DNA of 54,615 nt. It comes from Sphingobacteriales bacterium. GTDB lineage: Bacteria > Bacteroidota > Bacteroidia > UKL13-3. The stretch is from NCBI GenBank assembly GCA_021298155.1, contig JAJTEN010000017.1, forward strand, positions 1-54,615, read 5' to 3'. This document shows, piece by piece, positions 46,091 to 54,043 of this stretch. A model generated the notes under the pieces. The model did no database searches and was not told the origin of the DNA. It worked only from the letters and a program-made list of their open reading frames with translations. The translations under genes were made by a program, and so were the position numbers. Numbering within the stretch: position 1 is the first letter of the stretch; every line of letters begins with the position of its first letter.

Positions 46091-46723
46091 TTAATTAATA
46101 GCCTGAACCAAATAATCTTTACTTAAAGGCCCCACATTGAAAAGCAAATCGATAATTGACAAGTTAGGTTTGAATGTGAATTTTTCAGCAAATACTTGGT
46201 AATATTTTTTTTCAAATAACAATTCTTTATCAATATTGGGATTTTTAGCCTGAAAACTATTTCTAAAGTCGGCACCCATATTTAGTTGCCATTCATAAGT
46301 GTCTGTTATTTGAATCTCACAATCTACTTTTAATAGCTTAAAAATGAGTTGTATAAATGCAAGGTTCAGACCAAATAAATGATTCGAATCTTTGTTTAAA
46401 TAAATGTTTTCGAAGGCATCTCGATAGTATAAAAAAAAGGCAGATTTCCCATAAGCTGAACAAATGGCTTGCCAGTGAATCTTTCTCCAAGGTTCACTTT
46501 CTTGCGTTAAAACCTCCTGAATGAATTGTTTTTTATTTTGATGAATAACTGGGATACTTAAGTCTAAAATTCCATTTGCAGACAAAATTTTACATCTATT
46601 TCTATAGCTCTGTTTGTTGTAATGTTCATTCGCTTCAATACTAATTTGTTTATATTGTAAGGCATGCTGAAACCAAGCAATAGGAGGTAAATAAGCAGTG
46701 CAAAAAGTAGCTTTTTCAACCAT
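46091..46723 (-). CDS. WbqC family protein
   Basis: 210 residues matching the WbqC family (YLPPIAWFQHALQYKQI at the start, YNKQSYRNRCKIL, then SEPWRKIHWQAICSAYGKS). Members are often found near polysaccharide synthesis genes; a role in sugar modification is suspected but unproven. Here it follows the deoxynucleoside kinase gene by 3 bases. In relatives I recall it directly after lepB, but in this genome it is 31 kb away. Confidence 0.85.
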   Translation of the reverse strand: MVEKATFCTAYLPPIAWFQHALQYKQISIEANEHYNKQSYRNRCKILSANGILDLSIPVIHQNKKQFIQEVLTQESEPWRKIHWQAICSAYGKSAFFLYYRDAFENIYLNKDSNHLFGLNLAFIQLIFKLLKVDCEIQITDTYEWQLNMGADFRNSFQAKNPNIDKELLFEKKYYQVFAEKFTFKPNLSIIDLLFNVGPLSKDYLVQAIN

Positions 46724-46726
46724 AAA

Positions 46727-47374
46727 TTAAATTAAACTTACTTGGGTAATTCCCATTGGATAGTTTTTCTTGAGCAAATCTTTAATTTGCTCATAATGAG
46801 ATTTGTTTTTAACAAAATCTACCTGTGTACAATCAATAATTAGAATGCGCAATTCGGTTTGAGTTTGTAAATAATCAAAATAAGTTTGTTGCAAATTTTG
46901 AAGGTATTCATCGCGTATGTGTTGCTCATATGACCTACCTCTATTGGCAATATTCCATTGCAGTTTTTCAATCGGGCAATGCAAATAGACAAGTAAGTCG
47001 GGTTTAGGTAACTGCGAATGAATGATATGAAAAAGTTTATTATATAATTCATATTCATCCTCATCTAAGTTAACCTTGGAGAACAATAAGCACTTGGCAA
47101 AAATATAATCACTAATTGTGAGTTGCTTAAACAGATCTTGACTTGAAAGTTGGTTTTTTAATTGATTGAACCTAGCTGCTAAAAAGCTCATTTCTAAAGG
47201 GAAAGCAAATCTCCTTGCATCTACATAAAATTTTGGCAAAAACGAATTATCCTCGAATTCTTCTAAGATAATTTGAGCATTCCAATCAGTAGATAGGAAT
47301 TGCGCTAAGGTTGATTTACCTGCGCCAATATTACCTTCTATCGCAATAAATTGATATGGAGTTGTAGTGTTCAA
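46727..47374 (-). CDS. Deoxynucleoside kinase
   Basis: Salvage enzyme phosphorylating deoxynucleosides. The P-loop is EGNIGAGKSTLAQFL at residues 13-27; DYIFAKCLLF, YLHCPIEKLQWNIANRGRSYE (the ERS-like substrate and lid region) and the terminal beta strand fit the dNK family. The start is a TTG at 47374: an in-frame stop lies eight codons upstream and no ATG occurs before the P-loop. The 215 residues are normal. It lies between folK and WbqC, in a tight minus-strand run. Confidence 0.9.
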   Translation of the reverse strand: MNTTTPYQFIAIEGNIGAGKSTLAQFLSTDWNAQIILEEFEDNSFLPKFYVDARRFAFPLEMSFLAARFNQLKNQLSSQDLFKQLTISDYIFAKCLLFSKVNLDEDEYELYNKLFHIIHSQLPKPDLLVYLHCPIEKLQWNIANRGRSYEQHIRDEYLQNLQQTYFDYLQTQTELRILIIDCTQVDFVKNKSHYEQIKDLLKKNYPMGITQVSLI

Positions 47375-47401
47375 GCTTACAAAAATGAAAGAATATATTT
47401 A

Positions 47402-47893
47402 TTATTTCACAATCATTTTTTCCACCTCCAAGGTATCGGGGCAAATTTTCAATAATTCTACACTATTTAATCCAAGTTTGGGGTGTATCAGATTTGGTGC
47501 AATCTCGGCTAAAGGAATTAAGGTAAACCTTCTGTTTGCCATATGTGGGTGTGGAACGGTTAATTCAGGTAGTTCTATCAACTCATTGTTATAATATAAA
47601 ATATCAATATCAATAACACGTGGCTCCCATTTTTCCTTCCGAACTCTACCCATACTTTCCTCTATCGCAAGATTGATTGCTAAACAGGCTAGGGGACTAT
47701 TGTTTGTTTGCACCAAAATTACCTGATTAACAAAAGGGTCTTGTTGCGTATTCCCCCATGCTTCAGTTTGGTAATACGAGGAGAACTGAACAATATTACC
47801 TAATTTTTCTTCTATTAACGAAGCAGCGTTTTTTAAGTTCTCAACCGCATTTCCTTGGTTCGACCCTAACAATATGTATACAAAAGATGGCAT
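47402..47893 (-). CDS. folK: 6-hydroxymethyl-7,8-dihydropterin pyrophosphokinase (HPPK)
   Basis: Folate pathway enzyme. Seen: LLGSNQGNAVENLKNAASLI at the start, YQTEAWGNTQQDPFVNQV, and RKEKWEPRVIDIDILYYNNE with the metal-binding DIDIL and basic ATP loop, followed by PHPHMANRRFTLIPLAEIAP. At 163 residues it is the single-domain enzyme. It is the first gene of a minus-strand unit with the deoxynucleoside kinase. Confidence 0.96.
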   Translation of the reverse strand: MPSFVYILLGSNQGNAVENLKNAASLIEEKLGNIVQFSSYYQTEAWGNTQQDPFVNQVILVQTNNSPLACLAINLAIEESMGRVRKEKWEPRVIDIDILYYNNELIELPELTVPHPHMANRRFTLIPLAEIAPNLIHPKLGLNSVELLKICPDTLEVEKMIVK

Positions 47894-47963
47894 AAGGCAA
47901 TATTAAGTGAAAAAGCTTTCTATCTGTTATTTTATTTTTACTACTTATCAGCTTATTTTTACC

Positions 47964-47971
47964 CAAAATTA
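47964..47971 (-). promoter_or_regulatory. TAnnTTTG -7 element for folK
   Basis: TAATTTTG on the minus strand, with TTG 15 bases further upstream inside the start of the divergent lipoprotein gene. Leader to folK about 65 bases. Confidence 0.4.
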
Positions 47972-47976
47972 TTTCT

Positions 47977-48414
47977 ATGCGTTTTACAACTTTATTTTTA
48001 ATTGGATGCTTAATTATTTTTGCGTCATGTGAATCAGATAATACAGATGACCCTAGTCCTGATACCTCTGCCAGTATTGATTTTGTTGGTAAATGGAATA
48101 GAGATAGTGTGATTGTGTATGATGTATATCCATCAAAGTTAAAAGTTAGATTGGAAACAGAGTTTAATTATGGCTTTTATATTTTTAATAGCGATTTAAA
48201 AACAGGTGTGCTCAATTTATTAGGTTCAGATTTTGGAATTACTTGGAAGTATACTTCGAGTAATAAAAATCTTTTTATTAATGAGATAGATTGGGAAAAT
48301 ATGGATTATTCTGTTCAAACCATTACAAAAGATAAGCTTGTTTTAATAGGATCAAAAGATACGGGAAGTGGAAATCAAAATGAGCGCGTGATCTATCTCA
48401 GCAAGAAAAACTAA
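47977..48414 (+). CDS. Small lipoprotein, lipocalin-like
   Basis: 145 residues with a lipoprotein signal peptide (FLIGCLIIFASC). The mature part begins with an acidic, Asp/Ser/Pro-rich stretch, then VGKWNRDSV and beta strands separated by short turns, as in lipocalin-like lipoproteins. No ligand can be inferred. It is 13 bases upstream of an M48 peptidase lipoprotein gene and probably co-transcribed. Confidence 0.75.
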   Translation: MRFTTLFLIGCLIIFASCESDNTDDPSPDTSASIDFVGKWNRDSVIVYDVYPSKLKVRLETEFNYGFYIFNSDLKTGVLNLLGSDFGITWKYTSSNKNLFINEIDWENMDYSVQTITKDKLVLIGSKDTGSGNQNERVIYLSKKN

Positions 48415-48427
48415 TTAGGAATACAAA

Positions 48428-49249
48428 ATGAATAGTAAAAATCTACCTATTATACTGCTTGTTGGTTTGGCTATGCTATACAGTTCATGCAGTAAAGTTC
48501 CTGTAACAGGTCGCAGGCAGTTAGGTTTGCTTCCTGAAAGCGAATTAATGGGTATGAGTTTAACTAGCTACAAGCAATTTTTAGCTTCAAATAAGGTGTT
48601 AACAAATGGCAAGGAATTGGCCATGGTAAAGCGTGCGGGTGATAAATTATCTCAAACTATAAGTTCCTTTCTGCAAAACAATAAGATGGGCGATCGGGTG
48701 GCTGGTTTTAAATGGGAATTTAATTTAGTTGAAGATAAAACCGTTAATGCTTGGTGCATGCCGGGAGGAAAAATTGTGTTTTATACAGGTATAATGCCTA
48801 TATGTAAAGACGAGGCTGGTGTTGCTGTGGTAATGGGACATGAAATTGCCCATGCTATTGCCAGACATGGAAATGAAAGGATGAGTCAAGGATTGGCTCA
48901 ACAATTAGGTGGTGTTGCGCTATCTGCAGCGCTTGCCAATAAAAGTCAGCAAACCCAGCAATTATTTTCTGCAGCATATGGCATTGGTACCCAAGTTGGC
49001 GCTATGCTGCCTTTTAGCAGATTACATGAATCTGAGGCAGATGAATTGGGTTTGTATTTTATGGCTATGGCTGGTTATGATCCAAGAGTAGCACCTGCGT
49101 TTTGGCAAAGAATGAGCGCAGGAGGCGGGGGGAGAGCACCCGAATTCCTGAGCACGCATCCAAGTCCAACCACCAGAATTGCAAATTTGAATAAATGGAT
49201 GCCAAAAGCCATTCAGTATTATAATCAGTCTACTCTTAAACCAAGATAA
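48428..49249 (+). CDS. M48 family zinc metallopeptidase lipoprotein
   Basis: Envelope quality-control protease related to LoiP/BepA/Oma1. The lipobox is LYSSC (Cys21). The zinc site is HEIAHAIARH at His138/Glu139/His142 with the third ligand Glu201 in SRLHESEADELG. PVTGRRQLGLLPE at residues 25-37 is the family start. At 273 residues it lacks the TPR domain of BepA, so it is LoiP-like. Likely periplasmic, cleaving misfolded outer-membrane proteins. Confidence 0.92.
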   Translation: MNSKNLPIILLVGLAMLYSSCSKVPVTGRRQLGLLPESELMGMSLTSYKQFLASNKVLTNGKELAMVKRAGDKLSQTISSFLQNNKMGDRVAGFKWEFNLVEDKTVNAWCMPGGKIVFYTGIMPICKDEAGVAVVMGHEIAHAIARHGNERMSQGLAQQLGGVALSAALANKSQQTQQLFSAAYGIGTQVGAMLPFSRLHESEADELGLYFMAMAGYDPRVAPAFWQRMSAGGGGRAPEFLSTHPSPTTRIANLNKWMPKAIQYYNQSTLKPR

Positions 49250-49279
49250 TAATTAATCTTATTGCTTATTTTCCCCAAA

Positions 49280-50041
49280 TTAATTAGGATCATGGGCTTC
49301 TCGCATCATAGTTTCAGATAATTCTTTTCCGAGGTAATTGTCGATAATGCGGTGTATGAAATAAAGCAATGGTGTAAGCGCAAGTGCTACAGTAAGTTTG
49401 TAGATATAATTTACTAATCCAATACCTAATACCAATTTAATATCCCATCCAGCGCCAATATAAAAAGCAATAAACAAAACAACAAAGCTATCTATAAGTT
49501 GAGAAACCAAAGTTGAGCCAGTTGCTCTGAGCCAAAGTTTCTTTTCTCCAGTTTTCTTTTTTAGGTAGTGAAATACAACTACATCTGTAACCTGACCAAT
49601 TAAGAATGCAACTAAGGAGCCAATAATTATCCATAAGCCTTGACCAAATATTTGCTCAAAAGCCACTTGCATATTTAGATTTCCAAAATCAGTTTCTCTA
49701 TTTATCCAAAAATCTGCAGGTGGTAGTTTAATACCAACATAAATGATTAAGAATGCGTAACTAATCAAAATGGCTGCCAAATAGGATAATAATTTTACGC
49801 CACGTTTTCCATAATATTCATTGATGATATCCGTCATAATAAACACAAGCGGCCATAATATTACCCCAACGGTCATATTAAAAGACAATGAATAGCCTAA
49901 AATATTCCAGTTAGCCTTATTCATTCCTAAACTAGATTCTAGGGAAAATATTTTTACACCAATAAATTCAGCTAGAATGGCATTGGCAATAAAAAAACTT
50001 CCTAAAATAATGAACAATAGACTTCGCTTATTTTCTTTCAT
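49280..50041 (-). CDS. Queuosine precursor transporter (YhhQ/VUT family)
   Basis: Inner-membrane uptake protein for 7-cyano-7-deazaguanine or related queuine precursors. Six or so hydrophobic helices fill residues 8-240; DIINEYYGKRGVKLL is the family's charged loop after the second helix, and FLIGQVTDVVVFHYLKKKTG and RATGSTLVSQLIDSFVVLF follow. I prefer the ATG at 50041, giving 253 residues beginning MKENKRSLLFIILGSFF; the ATG at 50083 would add 14 residues. It is divergent from the copper locus. Confidence 0.88.
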   Translation of the reverse strand: MKENKRSLLFIILGSFFIANAILAEFIGVKIFSLESSLGMNKANWNILGYSLSFNMTVGVILWPLVFIMTDIINEYYGKRGVKLLSYLAAILISYAFLIIYVGIKLPPADFWINRETDFGNLNMQVAFEQIFGQGLWIIIGSLVAFLIGQVTDVVVFHYLKKKTGEKKLWLRATGSTLVSQLIDSFVVLFIAFYIGAGWDIKLVLGIGLVNYIYKLTVALALTPLLYFIHRIIDNYLGKELSETMMREAHDPN

Positions 50042-50133
50042 ATCAATTATAAAAAATCTATTGCAAATAAGTTTTTTCTGCATACATTTTTGTAAAAAGA
50101 ATAAAACTTCAGTTTCTAGCTTGTTTAAATTTG

Positions 50134-50141
50134 TATATTTG
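50134..50141 (+). promoter_or_regulatory. TAnnTTTG -7 element of the copper locus, candidate leaderless start
   Basis: TATATTTG is an exact match ending four bases before the ATG at 50146. A near-consensus TTTC lies 17 bases upstream. As with 33276 and 3543, transcription would start at the initiation codon. Confidence 0.5.
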
Positions 50142-50145
50142 TACT

Positions 50146-50400
50146 ATGGAATCTAGTCAAACGCAATTACAAGAATTATATGTAGAAGGAATGTCTTGCG
50201 CGAATTGTGCAATGGGTGTAAAAAAACGTTTGGAAAAACAAGGAATGCAGGCTGTTGACGTAAACTTTGCTTCTGGAGAGGTTCGATTTGATAACGTTAT
50301 TGCAAAGCCACTTGCTGAAATTTCTGAGAGCATAGAAGACTTAGGTTACACCGTTCGCATTCCAAATTCAGGTGTGAATGATCAAAAAAAAAACGCTTAG
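50146..50400 (+). CDS. Copper-binding HMA domain (CopZ-like); 0-frame product of the copA locus
   Basis: 84 residues. The metal site is GMSCANCAMGVKKRL with Cys18 and Cys21, and the rest is a complete HMA fold ending GYTVRI. Read in frame it stops at TAG 50398-50400, yielding a stand-alone copper chaperone. A TTG at 50131 would add five residues but sits inside the promoter; ATG 50146 is preferred. Its 3' end holds ten A residues (50384-50393) with the slippery heptamer A_AAA_AAC; a -1 shift there joins it to the ATPase frame. It is therefore both a possible independent CopZ and the N-terminal domain of CopA. Confidence 0.85.
   Translation: MESSQTQLQELYVEGMSCANCAMGVKKRLEKQGMQAVDVNFASGEVRFDNVIAKPLAEISESIEDLGYTVRIPNSGVNDQKKNA
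50384..50394 (+). promoter_or_regulatory. Slippery site for -1 frameshift (or transcriptional slippage)
   Basis: Ten A residues followed by C. In the HMA frame the codons read CAA AAA AAA AAC, so A_AAA_AAC at 50388-50394 has exactly the phase of a classical -1 slippery heptamer. Small hairpins follow: GCTT/AAGC (50395-50405) and GAGT/ACTC (50409-50420), which may stimulate slippage but are weak. Confidence 0.55.
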
Positions 50401-52289
50401 CAAGCCTTGAGTCAAAACTCCTATTTAGTTTAATTTTTACTGTTCCATTAAGCCTGCACATGTTTTTGTCGTGGGAACCTCTGCACAATCCTTTTATTCA
50501 ATTTGGTTTATCTGTTCCTGTATATGGTTTGGGACTATGGTTTTTTGGGAAATCAGCTTTCAATAGCTTAAAATCTGGTGTGCCCAATATGGATGTGCTT
50601 ATATTTATTGGTGCAAGTTCTGCCTTATTTTATAGTATTTTTGGTGCTTTCTACTATTATGGCTCTCACGAAGTTCATAATTATTTGTTTTTTGAAACTG
50701 GGGCGAGCATCATTTCTCTTGTTTTATTTGGTAATGTAATAGAAAAACGTTCAGTAAAAAAAACAACAAATGCCATTCAGAGTTTGTCTAATCTACAGGT
50801 ACAGAAAGCACAATTAATTTCAACTGAAAACGGTCTAATCAGCTATCAAGAAATTGAAGTTAAGTTATTAAAAAAGGGCGATTTATTGCAGGTTAATGCA
50901 GGTGATATTGTGCCCATTGATGCAATAGTTATAAGTGGGGAAGCCGATTGTGATGAGCGTTTAATGACGGGGGAAAGTATACCAGTATTTAAGCAAAAAG
51001 GAGCAAATGTAACGGGTGGAACAATTCTCATCAATGGAAATTTGCAAGTTGAGGTAATAACTGAATTAAAGAATTCCGTCTTATCTCAAATAATAGAAAT
51101 GGTAAAAAAAGCCCAAACCAACAAGCCAGCTATCCAAAAGTTGGGCGATCAAGTCAGTAGCATCTTTGTGCCTGCTGTGATATTGATTGCGCTTTTTACA
51201 TTTCTATTCTCATTTTTTTATTTAGAAATTGGTTCGGCACAAAGTATGCTCAGGGCTGTTGCCGTATTGGTTATTTCATGTCCTTGTGCTATGGGTTTGG
51301 CCACTCCAACGGCCATTATGGTTGGTATTGGTAAGGCTGCCAAACGTGGCATTTTAATTAAAGGTGGACATGTTTTAGAGGATTTTGCAAAAAGCAAAAA
51401 AATAGTATTTGATAAAACGGGTACTTTAAGCACAGGAGATTTTGTTTTCACTCAATTTTGGTCTGAACCAAATACAGAATCAGAAGCTAAAAATATGATT
51501 TATGCATTAGAAAAGAGATCATCTCATCCAATTGCTAAAGCATTGATCAAAAAACATTCTGATTGGTATTCAGCAGAAATAATTTTTGAAAAGGTTGAAG
51601 AAGTTAAAGGTTTTGGTATGCATGCCCGAGATCATTCAGGAAATGAGTGGAAATTTGGTTCTGCAGAATGGCTTCAGGATAAAGATCATCCATCAGATTT
51701 AGTATTGAGTAAAAACGGGGATATAATAGCTGGCATTTCTCTGAATGATGAACTCAAAAAAGGGGCAAGCGATTTAATTGCCTATTTAAAAGATCAGCAG
51801 GTCTCAAATGTAATTTTAAGTGGCGATAGTTTAAAAAAAGTTACTCAATTAGCAAATGAATTGCATATTGAAGAATATTATGCACAACAATCGCCAACAG
51901 ATAAATTGGTTAAGATCACAGAATGGCAAAAAAATGAACGTATAATTATGGTTGGAGATGGCGTAAATGATGCACCTGCATTGAGCAAAGTATCGGTGGG
52001 TATTTCTTTTGCAAGGGGCAGTGATATTGCGATTCAGTCGGCTAATTTGGTAATTATGCGTAATGATATGAAAAGCATACAGGATGCTTTTATCATTAGT
52101 AAACAAACATACAAAACCATTAAACAAAATTTGTTTTGGGCTTTCTTTTATAATATACTCTGTATACCATTAGCTGCCGCGGGATATATGCACCCTATGC
52201 TTGGGGCATTGTCTATGGCGTTTAGTGATATTATAGTTATTGGAAATTCTTTGTGGCTTGGGGTTAAAAAGATTAAAAGACCATTTTAA
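50394..52289 (+). CDS. copA: Copper-translocating P-type ATPase (CopA), -1 frame segment
   Basis: P1B-type ATPase exporting Cu(I). Seen: TGES-type motif MTGESIPVF, the membrane metal site CPCAMGLATPTA, phosphorylation motif DKTGTLSTG, SSHPIAKAL, and MVGDGVNDAPALSKV with the membrane tail. The first in-frame ATG is at 50460, but that would drop the first membrane helix. Reading back to 50394 gives RLASLESKLLFSLIFTVPLS, the missing linker and helix of CopA, joining the upstream HMA domain without a gap. Full product by -1 shift: 714 residues from ATG 50146, normal for the family. A homopolymer error or mutation would give the same picture. Confidence 0.88.
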   Translation, partial: RLASLESKLLFSLIFTVPLSLHMFLSWEPLHNPFIQFGLSVPVYGLGLWFFGKSAFNSLKSGVPNMDVLIFIGASSALFYSIFGAFYYYGSHEVHNYLFFETGASIISLVLFGNVIEKRSVKKTTNAIQSLSNLQVQKAQLISTENGLISYQEIEVKLLKKGDLLQVNAGDIVPIDAIVISGEADCDERLMTGESIPVFKQKGANVTGGTILINGNLQVEVITELKNSVLSQIIEMVKKAQTNKPAIQKLGDQVSSIFVPAVILIALFTFLFSFFYLEIGSAQSMLRAVAVLVISCPCAMGLATPTAIMVGIGKAAKRGILIKGGHVLEDFAKSKKIVFDKTGTLSTGDFVFTQFWSEPNTESEAKNMIYALEKRSSHPIAKALIKKHSDWYSAEIIFEKVEEVKGFGMHARDHSGNEWKFGSAEWLQDKDHPSDLVLSKNGDIIAGISLNDELKKGASDLIAYLKDQQVSNVILSGDSLKKVTQLANELHIEEYYAQQSPTDKLVKITEWQKNERIIMVGDGVNDAPALSKVSVGISFARGSDIAIQSANLVIMRNDMKSIQDAFIISKQTYKTIKQNLFWAFFYNILCIPLAAAGYMHPMLGALSMAFSDIIVIGNSLWLGVKKIKRPF

Positions 52290-52328
52290 TTGAAAATGAG
52301 ATAGGAATTAAAATGGCCTTTTAATTTT
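52269..52328. terminator. Bidirectional terminator between copA and a T9SS cargo gene
   Basis: AAAAGACCATTTTAATT (52275-52291) and AATTAAAATGGCCTTTT (52306-52322) pair over 17 positions with one mismatch around a 14-base loop; pairing extends outward to 52269 and 52328 with one G-T pair. The stem has A on one side and T on the other, so it can stop transcripts from both convergent genes. Confidence 0.75.
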
Positions 52329-52329
52329 C

Positions 52330-53061
52330 TTATTGTTTAATAAATCTTACTTGGTAATTTTTGCCATTGCTTTGGCCGTATACCATATAAATACCTGCTG
52401 TAAGTGAGCTTGTATTAAATTTTATTTCACCTGTTTGAGGAGAGAAACTAGGTGTAATCTGCATGTCTTGTCCCAAATTGTTGAATAAGCTAAATTGTGC
52501 ATTTGAACTATATGATGGTAACTCAATGCTAAGTGCTTCATTCACGGGATTTGGATAGGCGATTAAATTATTTCCATGAGCAAATTCCTGCAATGAATTT
52601 CCCATTACTACTCTAAAATCTATAGTACTTGAGTCTAATTGATCTAATTGATTTGGAAGGCCAATGATTTTGAAAAAGGTTCTCACTTTAACAGAAACTA
52701 CATAAAAACCAACACTACTGGCAATTGGATTTCCAAATAATCTGGCACATCCCTTTTCTCCTCCGTTCCAGGTTCTGGTGGCTTTATTGGCTTCATAACC
52801 AAATCCGGTTGGTAAATCGCCAATAGAAACAACAGTTGCAGAATCTATTCTGATATTGTATGGAGTTCCTTGGTACAGTATGGTTGAGTCTAATGGTACT
52901 AATAAGGTAACAACTTGCGAGTATGGCTCGCCAACAATCCCATCAGGTAATTTGGCTGGAGAAATTCCAGGTTTAGTTACAGAAGGATCTGGCGTACATT
53001 GAGCCAAAGCAGCCATACTTAATGAAAGTGCTACTAAACTTAAGTATATTTTTTTCATCAT
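52330..53061 (-). CDS. T9SS-secreted protein of unknown function
   Basis: 243 residues. A signal peptide (MMKKIYLSLVALSLSMAALAQ) precedes an Ig-like or Cadherin-like beta region beginning PGISPAKLPDGIVGEPYSQV, a pattern of putative Ig domains. The C-terminal 75 residues are a T9SS sorting domain (LIAYPNPVNEALSIEL, ending VRFIKQ). No catalytic motif. Exported to the surface or medium. Downstream lies the shared terminator with copA. Confidence 0.85.
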   Translation of the reverse strand: MMKKIYLSLVALSLSMAALAQCTPDPSVTKPGISPAKLPDGIVGEPYSQVVTLLVPLDSTILYQGTPYNIRIDSATVVSIGDLPTGFGYEANKATRTWNGGEKGCARLFGNPIASSVGFYVVSVKVRTFFKIIGLPNQLDQLDSSTIDFRVVMGNSLQEFAHGNNLIAYPNPVNEALSIELPSYSSNAQFSLFNNLGQDMQITPSFSPQTGEIKFNTSSLTAGIYMVYGQSNGKNYQVRFIKQ

Positions 53062-53075
53062 AATTTTATTTAATT

Positions 53076-53083
53076 CAAAAGTA
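53076..53083 (-). promoter_or_regulatory. TAnnTTTG -7 element for the T9SS cargo gene
   Basis: TACTTTTG on the minus strand, 14 bases before the ATG at 53061; the expected transcript leader is about ten bases. No -33 TTG seen. Confidence 0.35.
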
Positions 53084-53122
53084 ATGAATTTTTTGGGAAT
53101 AGATTTCTAATATTTGATTTTT

Positions 53123-54043
53123 TCAGATCAATATATGATGTTTTTGAAGTAAATCTATTGCCTCATCCTCTGATTTTATCCAATGTATATCTAAGCCAGA
53201 TTTCTCCATTTTTCTAAAATAAGTCATTTGTCTTTTGGCAAATTGTTGGATCGCAATTCCTAATAATTCAACCATATTTTCTTTGTTTAATTCCCCGAGT
53301 AGATATCTTGTTACAAATTTGTATTCAAGTCCTAATGAAATCATTTTCTCTACACTAATACCGGTATTTAGTAAGTTTTCAACTTCTTCAATTAATCCAT
53401 TTTGAATCCGTTGATTTAAGCGTTTCGTAATATTGTTTCTTCTTTCCTGTGTTGGTGGGTTCAAACCGAATGTAATTGGTTGCAATGGCTTAGGTTTAAC
53501 CAATTCATAACTCGGATTTTCAAGTAAAAAATTAGCAATTATGAGGGCACGAATCGCTCTTTTTTTACTTCCCAAATCTGCTATTTCCATGAAAGAATGA
53601 ACGTCTAATTGGTGAAATTTTTCTTGCAGTTGGGTTAATTCTAATGCTTCTAGTTTTTCTTGTAATAGTTTATTTCCTGGTATACTTGTATAAGCATAGT
53701 CATTAATTACGGCATCCAAATACATGCCACTGCCACCGCATAAAATGGGCGTTTTATTTTTACTTCTAACGACATCAAAAGCCATTTTAAAAGCTTGTTG
53801 GAATTGATAAATATGGTAATTATTTTGGGGTTCACACACATCAATTAAATGATATGGTATAGCTTTGTTTTCGTGAATATATTCGTCTAAATCTTTCCCA
53901 GTGCCAATATCTAATTGTTTATAAACCATTCGCGAATCAATACTGAGAATTTCGCTATTTAATTTTGCTGCCAATTGAACGGCTAATTTGGTTTTTCCGC
54001 TGGCTGTTGGGCCTAAAATAACAATTGAATCTATTTGTTTCAT
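53123..54043 (-). CDS. miaA: tRNA dimethylallyltransferase
   Basis: Adds the isopentenyl group to A37 of UNN-decoding tRNAs. P-loop LGPTASGKTKLAVQLAAKL at residues 11-29, then SIDSRMVYKQLDIGTGKD, CGGSGMYLDAVI and the C-terminal FAKRQMTYFRKM. At 306 residues it is complete. The ATG overlaps the TGA stop of the preceding gene (ATGA at 54040-54043), so it is co-translated with the Mom/GNAT-like gene. Confidence 0.96.
   Translation of the reverse strand: MKQIDSIVILGPTASGKTKLAVQLAAKLNSEILSIDSRMVYKQLDIGTGKDLDEYIHENKAIPYHLIDVCEPQNNYHIYQFQQAFKMAFDVVRSKNKTPILCGGSGMYLDAVINDYAYTSIPGNKLLQEKLEALELTQLQEKFHQLDVHSFMEIADLGSKKRAIRALIIANFLLENPSYELVKPKPLQPITFGLNPPTQERRNNITKRLNQRIQNGLIEEVENLLNTGISVEKMISLGLEYKFVTRYLLGELNKENMVELLGIAIQQFAKRQMTYFRKMEKSGLDIHWIKSEDEAIDLLQKHHILI

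Noticed and set aside
49250-49279. AT-only inverted repeat between the M48 peptidase and the transporter as a terminator.
   Set aside because: The stem has no G-C pair and is expected at this base composition.
50042-50145. A preQ1 riboswitch before the queuosine-precursor transporter.
   Set aside because: No preQ1 aptamer-like stem and C-rich/A-rich tail could be found on the minus strand of this gap.
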